Part shown: positions 1 through 7,011 of the stretch, piece by piece
Position numbering within the stretch: the stretch's first letter is position 1
Layout of the letters: each line of letters starts with the position of its first letter
From: Oscillospiraceae bacterium
Lineage (GTDB): Bacteria; Bacillota; Clostridia; Christensenellales; Aristaeellaceae
DNA length: 50,388 nucleotides
Reading direction: 5' to 3'
Assembly (NCBI GenBank): GCA_031270865.1
Contig: JAISWI010000012.1
Coordinates: 1 to 50,388 of the forward strand
Notes under the pieces: generated by a model
The model's input: the letters and a program-made list of their open reading frames with translations, nothing else
What the model was told of the DNA's origin: nothing
The model's database searches: none
Translations under genes and position numbers: made by a program

Positions 1-1016
1 CTTGCGACCTATAACAAACGGCTTGAATGAACGCTCAGCCCGGTTGTTGTCAATCTCCAGCCTGCCGTCCAGCAGGAACCGCTCTAGGTATTCGCGCTGC
101 AAGATCGAGTATACCTGCGTGCGCCTATGTCTGACTTAGGCGTGGCATTCAGTGAGTCGACCCACGCGAAGAATTCATCCACGATCGGTTTCGAACGCTC
201 CATACGCGTGTCATACCGTTCCCGCGCGGTAAAGGTTTGGATACCGCGCTCTATCTCGAACAGCGCGTTGCGGTACTCCAGTCCTTTTTCGGCGGTGGAG
301 CCTTTGCGCTTGGCGTCGGCCTTCAAGTTATCATACGCCTTGTAGAAACACCGGCACATGCGCGCCCAGCGTCCCAGCATGATTATCGCGTCAGGTAATT
401 TATGATATACGATATATCCGTAAGCGTGGATATACCCCGACCAGTCTTTCAGGAACGTTTCCGGGTATACCCACTCACGTCCCGGCTGGAATTCGTATAT
501 GATGATCGCTGGCTCCGCTTTCCAACTCATCCGATATGTCCGCATATAGCCATTTACCGGCTTCCTTTTGCCTTCCGGGTGAAGCAACTCCATCCTGAAT
601 TCGTCGGCGTGAAGAACTTTGTGCCGCGTCAACCTGCGTTTCAGCTCTTCGTATATCGGATCCAGCCACATCGCGCACGCCTTCAGCAGTCAGTCGCGCA
701 TCGTCTGCCGCGATAATTTCACTCCGCAGCGAGTCCATTCCTGTTCTTGACGGTATATCGACGCACCCACCACGAACTTCCATACCGCCGTATACGCCGC
801 AGCTTCCGGCGACACGTTCCCGTTCTTGATTACGGGATCAGGCGCCTCCGCCTTCTTGATCGGCATTTATATGCCAGACTTCTCACACGCGCGGCACGCA
901 TACGCGTACTGCTCGTACCGGATCAGTTCTACACGCGCGGGGATCAGCTTCCACTCCTCGCGCACTACTTGTTTACCTATCGCCCGCATGGGCTCGCCGC
1001 AGTCTGGGCAGACCCG
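1..1016 (-). pseudogene. IS66-family transposase (TnpC), decayed, both ends incomplete
   Basis: Reading the minus strand from about 1016 gives the IS66 zinc-finger region (CPDCGEP, then CRACEKSG), a middle region with LHADEF (the DET/DEF catalytic context) and YEFQPGRE, and finally the conserved C-terminus LEIDNNRAERSFKPFVIGRK, which runs off the window start. The frame is interrupted by TAA at 867-869 and TGA at 690-692; the TGA replaces the Trp of a RDWLLKA-like motif. A frameshift near 120-145 separates the catalytic part from the DNNRAER tail. Upstream of 1017 the frame is closed by a stop, so the N-terminal part is missing. The family is clear; the copy cannot make a functional protein. 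No tnpB is seen next to it. Confidence 0.9.
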
Positions 1017-1019
1017 TTA

Positions 1020-1401
1020 CATTGTGTATTGAAAGGAGCTAGCAGCACAATAGCCAAGAATAACAAAAAGATAGATTATCCCAAACGTAGATATTCAAGT
1101 TAGCATATATTACTATAGATGAGTTAATAAAAATGCATAGACAAGGGTTAATGCAAATAATTGTAACAAGGCGAGACCCTGCATCCGAGTTATAGCTTGA
1201 CCGTCTTCACGTCCTGATTAATCTGGATACGGAAAGTACGGATCTCTTTGGGCGCGATGGCGGTCAAACCATGACGGTTCGATAGCGGACGATTCATCCT
1301 GACATTTCGCTTTTGCGTTTAACGGATACGCGCAATATGCTCGTCCGCGTGATTATCTTGCGAAATGAACTTGTAGTATTAGCCAATATTAGGATTTATT
1401 G
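1020..1401. other. Intergenic stretch with one short unassigned reading frame
   Basis: No convincing gene is present. On the minus strand 1190-1297 there is a 35-codon ATG-initiated frame ending in APKEIRTFRIQINQDVKTVKL-like sequence. It resembles the C-terminal tail of a large secreted enzyme and could be a relic of a lost gene, but it has no good ribosome binding site and I cannot assign it. I see no clear terminator for the hydrogenase operon that ends at 1402. Confidence 0.3.
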
Positions 1402-2859
1402 CTAAAAAATACCGCTTTTGCCCAACGTTACGGATTCGGGCAGCACCCGAACCGCGTCCCCAATCGTCTTCTCAAGCGCCTCACGCCCATATTTATCCAC
1501 CTCCAACTTATTCTTTTCGCCGTGTGTGAGGCAGCCCGCGCCGCCGATACACCCACCGACACACGCCATACCCTCGATGAAGTTCGCGTCCAGCGTGTTC
1601 CTGGATAGACGCTGCAACGCGACGCGAAACTCCTCGATCCCGTCGCACGGAAAGGCTCTAAGCTCAAAATCATCCAAGCCGCTCTCGCGCAAGCCCTGCG
1701 CGAGAGCGTCCGAGAGTCCGCCGCTGCGCGCGAATATCCTGCCATAGTAGGACGCGTTGTCCAGCACGTCCTCCTCCAACGCGTTTATATCAATCTCCCG
1801 GCTGTCGAACAAAGCCTGTAGTTCCTCAAATGTCAGTGTTGAGTCAACGAATTCCGCCGCCGGCGTGTCGCTGTACTCCGCCTTTTTCGCGGTGCACGGG
1901 CCGATGAACACGGTCTTCGCCGCCGGATCGACAGACTTGATGTACCGCGATATGGTCGCGGCGGGCGAAAGGCTTTGCGACAGCCGCGTCTCCAGAGCGG
2001 GGAAATGTTTGCGCACATACGACACAAACGCCGGACAGCAGGAGCTTAACAGCATTCCCTTCTTTGCCAGCTCCCTTGACTCCGACATCGCGACCATGTC
2101 CGCGCCGAGCGCCGCCTCCACCACTGTGTGGAATCCCAGCCGCTTCAACCCGGCAACCACCTGCCCCAGCTTCGCGTAGGTGAATTGGCTGGATATGGAC
2201 GGCGCGACGACGGCGTAAACCTTCCGCCCCGCGCCGCTCACCGCGTCTTTGAGCAGATCCACGACGTCAAGTATGTATGATTTGTCCATGATAGCTCCCC
2301 ATGGGCACTGGTACACGCACGCGCCGCACGCGACACACTTCCCGCCGTCAATCCGCGCGACCTTGTCCTCGCCAACGCGGATTGCCTTGGCCTTGCACGA
2401 ACGCTCGCATGGGCGCGTATAGTTCAGGATTGCGCCGTAGGGACAGACCTTCGCGCACTGGCCGCACTCGACGCACCGGGTTTTATCGATGCGCGCCTCG
2501 CGCTTCTGGTTGAACGTTATAGCGCCGCGCCTGCATACGTCTTCACATCGATGCGCCAGGCATCCCCGGCACGCGCTGCTGACCTCATACCCGCCCATGG
2601 GGCACTCGTCGCAAGCCAGGCCGATTACCTCTATCACGTTTGGATTCGACCGATCCCCACCCATCGCGAGTTTGACACGCTCGGCGATGATCGCCCGCTC
2701 TTTGTAAACGCAGCAGCGCATGGTCGGCTGGTTGCCAGGGATGATCCGCTCCGGAATACCAATAGCCTCCCGAGCCAGCGTTCCGTTCCACGCGAGCTTC
2801 GCGACCTCACGAAGCGCCAGATATTTCAGATGCTGTACCTTTGTGTCAAACTTTTTCAT
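1402..2859 (-). CDS. hfsD: [FeFe] hydrogenase catalytic subunit, HfsD-like (group B type)
   Basis: This 485-residue protein has N-terminal cysteine clusters (C83/C86, C97/C100, C105, C109), two 4Fe-4S ferredoxin motifs (C129-C139 and C175-C185) and an [FeFe]-hydrogenase H-cluster domain. The H-cluster motifs are SSCCPAF (L1, about 272-278), GPCTAKKAE (L2, about 320-328) and GMACVGGC (L3, about 430-437), so all expected H-cluster cysteines are present. The L1 form differs from the TSCCPxW of classical ferredoxin hydrogenases and fits the monomeric group B type. The start at 2859 follows GGGAGGGG and gives MKKFDTK; an upstream extension would overlap hfsC. It is the last gene of the operon, 17 bp after hfsC. 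The order hfsA-B-C-D matches the hfs operon of Thermoanaerobacterium. Whether it evolves or consumes H2, and its redox partner, are inferred only. Confidence 0.9.
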   Translation of the reverse strand: MKKFDTKVQHLKYLALREVAKLAWNGTLAREAIGIPERIIPGNQPTMRCCVYKERAIIAERVKLAMGGDRSNPNVIEVIGLACDECPMGGYEVSSACRGCLAHRCEDVCRRGAITFNQKREARIDKTRCVECGQCAKVCPYGAILNYTRPCERSCKAKAIRVGEDKVARIDGGKCVACGACVYQCPWGAIMDKSYILDVVDLLKDAVSGAGRKVYAVVAPSISSQFTYAKLGQVVAGLKRLGFHTVVEAALGADMVAMSESRELAKKGMLLSSCCPAFVSYVRKHFPALETRLSQSLSPAATISRYIKSVDPAAKTVFIGPCTAKKAEYSDTPAAEFVDSTLTFEELQALFDSREIDINALEEDVLDNASYYGRIFARSGGLSDALAQGLRESGLDDFELRAFPCDGIEEFRVALQRLSRNTLDANFIEGMACVGGCIGGAGCLTHGEKNKLEVDKYGREALEKTIGDAVRVLPESVTLGKSGIF

Positions 2860-2876
2860 GAGGCCCCTCCCGTGTG

Positions 2877-4211
2877 TTAAAAGTAGCTGACCTTGACGCG
2901 CTTGCCCATCTTCCGCAGGCACTCGGACAGTTCGGCCACCAACTGCATCTTTATGCTGAAGTTGATCGGCAGTTCCGGATTCTGATGCGCCGGGTTGATA
3001 GCCTTGCCAACATAAAAGTTGATGTCCGTTGCTTCCTCAAACAACATGCGGCATATCATCGACGCGCCGTCGCGCTTTACGTCCCACCGCGAGTGCAGCT
3101 CGTTGCTTGATATGTGGTCTTTCGCGTATGTCAACACGCGGTTCATCGTGATGACGCCCTCAGTCACCAGATCAGCGCCATCCAGCGTGGCGATGGGCGG
3201 GATTTCCGGATCGATAAAATCTAACGAAGGCGTAAGCCGTTTACCCAGGTAAGCCGCCGCGATGGACGCGGTCGCGCCGCCGCAGATGATGTGCTTACCT
3301 TCCTTGGAAAAGAACAGCGGCATCATCTGGTCGTCGTCGCAGCGGTTAGCGGCAGGACCGAACAGTACGTTCATGGGCGCCCGCCTGCGCACGCGCATTG
3401 AGCATACAGTCGCGTCGTCACCGGGCTTACCACCGTATAGGCTGTTCACCGCGTCCACCAGCAGTGTGGAGATCGTCTTGGCTGTGTAACCCGCCGCGCT
3501 GACAGGTTCCATGAACTCGATGATATTCTCCATTTTCCAGCCGAAGTTATATGTGACGCCGATCCCCGCGTGCGGACAGCCGTCGCTCATCGCCAGCAGC
3601 ACATCGTTCTCCATCAGCCGCGCGCGCGACTTCATGATCCGCTTGTCGCCGATAGTTATCTCCTCCGTCGTCAGCTCACAGCGCGTCCCACCGCGCAGCA
3701 GCGTAACCGGCGGATTGTCGTATTGGTATATCTCGGCGAATTCGCTGTCCTTGACGCTTATCAGCGTGAACGTAGAATACGCTATGCCCCGCATGGAGCA
3801 CACGGGCAGCGTAGCCGCGATCGTCTCGACGCATGTCTCGATCGGTAAGCCGGCATGCATCATCGTGGAGAGGATCTTGCTGGTCAGCGTCGAGAGGATG
3901 CACGCCTTTACGCCACTGCCCATGCCATCCGCCAGCACGACTACGGCGGACTGTTCGCTGTCGGATATGACCTCCACATGGTCGCCGCACAGTTCCTCGC
4001 CCGCGTGGTTGACGCTCGCGCTTCCGATATCCAGGCATAGGTAAGGGCGTGTTTGAAAAATCCCGCAGGGGTCTTGCGTCGTCTTTTCCGTCCCCGCTGT
4101 GTCAACGCTCCGGTTGGCGGACCCATGGTCCGTCTCGTTTAGCGATCCTTGCGGGGACGAAAAACCCGGCGCAAGCCACACCGCGCTGTTTTCCAAACTG
4201 GGCCTAGTCAT
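2877..4211 (-). CDS. hfsC: SpoIIE-like PP2C serine phosphatase, HfsC-like
   Basis: This 444-residue protein has an N-terminal stretch of about 55 residues without recognisable homology, followed by a PP2C/SpoIIE fold. Metal-binding motifs are CGDHVE (about 75-80), ADGMGSG (94-100), SDGCPHAG and GDDATV. A further C-terminal domain of about 150 residues follows the phosphatase. ATG at 4211 lies 10 nt after AAGGAG, and the reading frame overlaps the end of hfsB by 8 nt, so translation is probably coupled. In hfs operons a phosphatase of this kind lies between the PAS-containing hydrogenase and the second hydrogenase. A signalling role, dephosphorylating an unknown partner in response to the HfsB state, is an inference. 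It has no SpoIIE membrane domain, so it is not the sporulation SpoIIE itself. Confidence 0.85.
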   Translation of the reverse strand: MTRPSLENSAVWLAPGFSSPQGSLNETDHGSANRSVDTAGTEKTTQDPCGIFQTRPYLCLDIGSASVNHAGEELCGDHVEVISDSEQSAVVVLADGMGSGVKACILSTLTSKILSTMMHAGLPIETCVETIAATLPVCSMRGIAYSTFTLISVKDSEFAEIYQYDNPPVTLLRGGTRCELTTEEITIGDKRIMKSRARLMENDVLLAMSDGCPHAGIGVTYNFGWKMENIIEFMEPVSAAGYTAKTISTLLVDAVNSLYGGKPGDDATVCSMRVRRRAPMNVLFGPAANRCDDDQMMPLFFSKEGKHIICGGATASIAAAYLGKRLTPSLDFIDPEIPPIATLDGADLVTEGVITMNRVLTYAKDHISSNELHSRWDVKRDGASMICRMLFEEATDINFYVGKAINPAHQNPELPINFSIKMQLVAELSECLRKMGKRVKVSYF

Positions 4212-5871
4212 CAGCGATCGACTCCTTCAGCTTCGTCAGCGCGATCTTCGTTTCAGCAGCCGTCTCGCCCAGCAGGGACGCTATCTCCTGCACGATGCGC
4301 ATCTGTTTTTCCACCACGCGGTCCGCGGTTTCGATGATCGCGCGGCTGCTCTGCTCCCGGCTCGCCCGCTGCGCCTCCTGCTGTGTTACGTCGCGCATGA
4401 TACACACGACCACGTTGTATTCCTTGTCAAGGATAATCGTCATTTCCGCGTACAGGTTATACTCGGCGAGGTAGATTTTCTGGTCGCGCGCGCTTTGACC
4501 GGAGAGCAGCGTGTTCATGAATATAGACGGGTCAAGTATCCGCACGACGGGCGATCCCATCACAGCCGTTGCGTTCGAAATGCGCATCATGGACAGCGCG
4601 GCGCGGTTAATCTGCTGGACCTCCATATCCTCGTTCAGTACGATGATACCGTTAGGCGTATTGTTAAGGATCGTATCGGAGAAACTCTCCGCGCGGTCCT
4701 TCAGGAACGGCAGGCACATAGTCAGGTCGGCCTTGCCCTGGTACACCGCGATTACCTTCTCGCGGCATGTGTTATACCCGCAGGTGCCGCAGTTGAGCAT
4801 ATCCTTTTCGGAGTTCTTGCCCATCTTACGCAGTATCTCCGTGATCGCGGCCTCGCCGGGGATTAGCGCGTTTCGGCGCAGTGGCGGGAACACTTTGCGG
4901 CTATCGATAGCGCTTTCCGCGTCGAAGTCATCAGGACCGGCGTACCGCTCCACAGTCATGAAGTCGCGTACCGGCGAACGGCGGGTCTTCTCCATCAGCG
5001 GGCCTCCGACACAGCTGCCAGCGCACGCCGACATCTCGATGAAGCAATGGCTCAGGCCGCCCGCCTCCAGTTCCCGCAGCGTGTTCGCGCAGTTCTCCAC
5101 ACCGTCAACGACCATATAGGTGAAGCGGCCCATATCCCGGTTCATCGTCCGCAGTATGCCACCGGCGCATGGAAACAACCGGGCGCGGCTGCGCTCGTTC
5201 CGTTCCTCCTCGCGATCCAACGTGATGTGTTTATCACGCAGCCAGCGCGTCAGTTCCTCGAACGTCATCACCGCGTCCACTATGCCGGGATAGCGTTCGG
5301 CTTCATCCTTCTTCGCGACACACGGGCCGATGAAGACAGTCTTCGCTTCCGGACAACGTCGTTTTATGTCCGCGCAGTGCGCCTGCATCGGCGAGAGCAC
5401 GTTTGCCAAATACCGAGCAGCCGCCGGGAAATGTTTCTGCGCAAGCAGGTTGACACTATGGCAGCAGGTGGAGATCACAACGTCCTGCCGCGTTTCGAGC
5501 AGCCGCTCATACTCACGCTTGACGATCGTCGCGCCGATCGCGGTCTCTTCCGCGTCCGCAAAGCCCAGCCGCGTCAATGCTTTGCGCAGCGCGCCCAACC
5601 CCGCGCAGTCGTAGTTGGCGATGAACGACGGCGCAACACTCGCCACAACTGGCGCCCCTGACTGTATCATCACCTTGACGGTCTCTGTACTGTCAGCGAT
5701 CTCCTTAGCGTTCTGCGGGCAGATGACGAAGCATTGCCCGCACAGGATGCACTCCTCCCCGACGATATGCGCCTGGCTGCCCGAGAAGCGGATCGACTTC
5801 ACCGGGCAATGCCGGATGCATTTGTAGCAATTCTTACAGTTGGATTTCTTCAGCCGCACGAAATCCGGCAT
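4204..5871 (-). CDS. hfsB: Sensory [FeFe] hydrogenase with PAS domain, HfsB/HydS-like
   Basis: This 555-residue protein has two N-terminal 4Fe-4S motifs (C12/C15/C18/C22 and C41/C44/C47/C51) and an H-cluster domain. L1 is STCCHS (C136, C137), L2 is GPCVAKKDE (C184) and L3 is MSACAGSC (C283, C287). A further four-cysteine cluster (C361, C364, C369, C386) precedes a PAS domain (about 398-500), and a helical C-terminal tail ends the protein. The L1 loop lacks the Pro of CCP, as in the group C sensory hydrogenases, and PAS fusion is the hallmark of that group. It lies directly downstream of hfsA and overlaps hfsC. In Thermoanaerobacterium, loss of hfsB changes adhE expression and ethanol yield, and here adhE is in the same gene array. 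The sensory rather than catalytic role is family knowledge plus inference. Confidence 0.9.
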   Translation of the reverse strand: MPDFVRLKKSNCKNCYKCIRHCPVKSIRFSGSQAHIVGEECILCGQCFVICPQNAKEIADSTETVKVMIQSGAPVVASVAPSFIANYDCAGLGALRKALTRLGFADAEETAIGATIVKREYERLLETRQDVVISTCCHSVNLLAQKHFPAAARYLANVLSPMQAHCADIKRRCPEAKTVFIGPCVAKKDEAERYPGIVDAVMTFEELTRWLRDKHITLDREEERNERSRARLFPCAGGILRTMNRDMGRFTYMVVDGVENCANTLRELEAGGLSHCFIEMSACAGSCVGGPLMEKTRRSPVRDFMTVERYAGPDDFDAESAIDSRKVFPPLRRNALIPGEAAITEILRKMGKNSEKDMLNCGTCGYNTCREKVIAVYQGKADLTMCLPFLKDRAESFSDTILNNTPNGIIVLNEDMEVQQINRAALSMMRISNATAVMGSPVVRILDPSIFMNTLLSGQSARDQKIYLAEYNLYAEMTIILDKEYNVVVCIMRDVTQQEAQRASREQSSRAIIETADRVVEKQMRIVQEIASLLGETAAETKIALTKLKESIADD

Positions 5872-5904
5872 GCCCCGCCCTCCATAACAGCGTTTTTATC
5901 AGGG

Positions 5905-6150
5905 TCAAACAACCTTCGCCAGGACTTCCTTTTCAAAGAACGCGTTCACGGTATCGGGCGATACGGTACTCAACGCGTCGTCAACCGTCACGCACACGCC
6001 TTGCTGACACTTGCCCATGCAGAACGTGCCGGACAGTTCCACCAGCTCCTGCAGGTTGTGCGCCGAGATGAGGTATTGCAGATCCTCAACGACGTGCCGT
6101 GATCCCTTAATGTGGCACGAAGAACCGATGCAGACGGATAGCTTTAGCAT
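5905..6150 (-). CDS. hfsA: Small thioredoxin-like [2Fe-2S] protein, HfsA-like
   Basis: This 81-residue protein has C7-x4-C12 near the N-terminus and C44-x3-C48 later, the arrangement of the thioredoxin-fold [2Fe-2S] domain also found in the NuoE/HydC family. One extra cysteine (C53) follows. ATG at 6150 follows an AGGAAG site. It lies 33 bp before hfsB in the position of hfsA. A role as electron carrier or redox input to the HfsB or HfsD hydrogenases is likely but not shown by the sequence. It lacks the N-terminal helical bundle of full NuoE, as expected for these short forms. Confidence 0.8.
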   Translation of the reverse strand: MLKLSVCIGSSCHIKGSRHVVEDLQYLISAHNLQELVELSGTFCMGKCQQGVCVTVDDALSTVSPDTVNAFFEKEVLAKVV

Positions 6151-6187
6151 GGTTTACCGCTTCCTTTCCTGGGGAAATGTATTGCGA

Positions 6188-6209
6188 CGCGCCTTCCCCT
6201 GTCGGCGCG
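6188..6209 (-). other. Intercistronic stem-loop between the kinase gene and hfsA
   Basis: CGCGCC and GGCGCG form a 6-bp GC-only stem around a 10-nt loop. No T-tract follows on the minus strand, so it is more likely an mRNA-processing or stability element, or a weak attenuator, than a terminator. Confidence 0.4.
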
Positions 6210-6236
6210 CGGGAGATGGGCGTTACACCATAAGCC

Positions 6237-6998
6237 TTACTCGTATTCCACAACGTCGATCCAGTGCATCAGGAACTCGCGTTCCGCCGGCTTGCCCTTG
6301 ACCGACTGCGACGCGGCGACGATGGGCAGCCATTTCTTCACGTACTTGATAGACGCGCCGCTCTTCTGGCTGAACAGCTTTAAGTAGATCTCAGCGCTGT
6401 CGAAATCTCCCTCCAAGTTGAATAGCAGGTAGGTCCGCGCCGCATCCGCTGAGGCGTTGCCCTGCGTGGCGTGCGACCAATCGATGATAAATGGTACGCC
6501 GTCGCCCTCCCGGATGATAATATTCGAGGGTTGGAAGTCGCCGTGGCACACCTTCGTATGCGCGGGCAGCGAGTCCAGGCGTACCTGCAGTTCGTAGCGC
6601 ATCGCGGGGCTGATCCGCGCTTCGGTGAGCTTGCGGCTCATCTTATCGCGCAGGTAGTTAAGCTTCGGCGCGGTCTGCGCGTGCATGCGCATTTGCAGTT
6701 CCGTCATCATGCCGATGTACGCCTGTTTATTCTCCGGGTGTTCCCGCATCAACCGCGCCAGCGTCGGGCCGGGAATGTAATCCATTACAATGGCCCACTT
6801 GCCTTCGATCATGCCCAACGCTTCGATCTGTGGAACGTCCAGCGCTGTTTCCTCAACCAAGGCATGGTTATGCGCCTCGTTCAGGACATCCGCTTTCGAG
6901 TAACCCTCGTTGAACACCTTTACGGCGTAATCGCCGTCGCGATACACAGTCTTCGCGGTACGCGCCGCAAGAACCTTATCCAGCCGAATCCCTTTCAT
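6237..6998 (-). CDS. APH-fold small-molecule phosphotransferase (TIGR02172-like), substrate unknown
   Basis: The 253-residue protein has the aminoglycoside/choline kinase fold. A nucleotide-binding lysine context lies at AVKVFN (about 25-30), the catalytic loop is HGDFQPSN (152-159) and the metal-binding Asp is in IIDWSHA (171-177). GGGAGG precedes ATG 6998, which lies 13 bp after the adhE stop, so it is part of the same array. The closest remembered family is a group of uncharacterised APH-like proteins (TIGR02172). An antibiotic-resistance function is unlikely in this context. A metabolite kinase or regulatory kinase linked to redox metabolism is possible but is only an inference from position between adhE and the hfs genes. 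Confidence 0.75.
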   Translation of the reverse strand: MKGIRLDKVLAARTAKTVYRDGDYAVKVFNEGYSKADVLNEAHNHALVEETALDVPQIEALGMIEGKWAIVMDYIPGPTLARLMREHPENKQAYIGMMTELQMRMHAQTAPKLNYLRDKMSRKLTEARISPAMRYELQVRLDSLPAHTKVCHGDFQPSNIIIREGDGVPFIIDWSHATQGNASADAARTYLLFNLEGDFDSAEIYLKLFSQKSGASIKYVKKWLPIVAASQSVKGKPAEREFLMHWIDVVEYE

Positions 6999-7011
6999 CT
7001 GATGTCCTCCC

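Noticed and set aside
2877-4211. Sporulation stage II protein E itself
   Set aside because: It lacks the ten-helix membrane region of SpoIIE and lies between two hydrogenase genes, which is the hfsC position.
6237-6998. Aminoglycoside resistance gene
   Set aside because: It has the APH fold, but the sequence resembles an uncharacterised housekeeping-like APH group, and the context is redox metabolism without mobile-element features.
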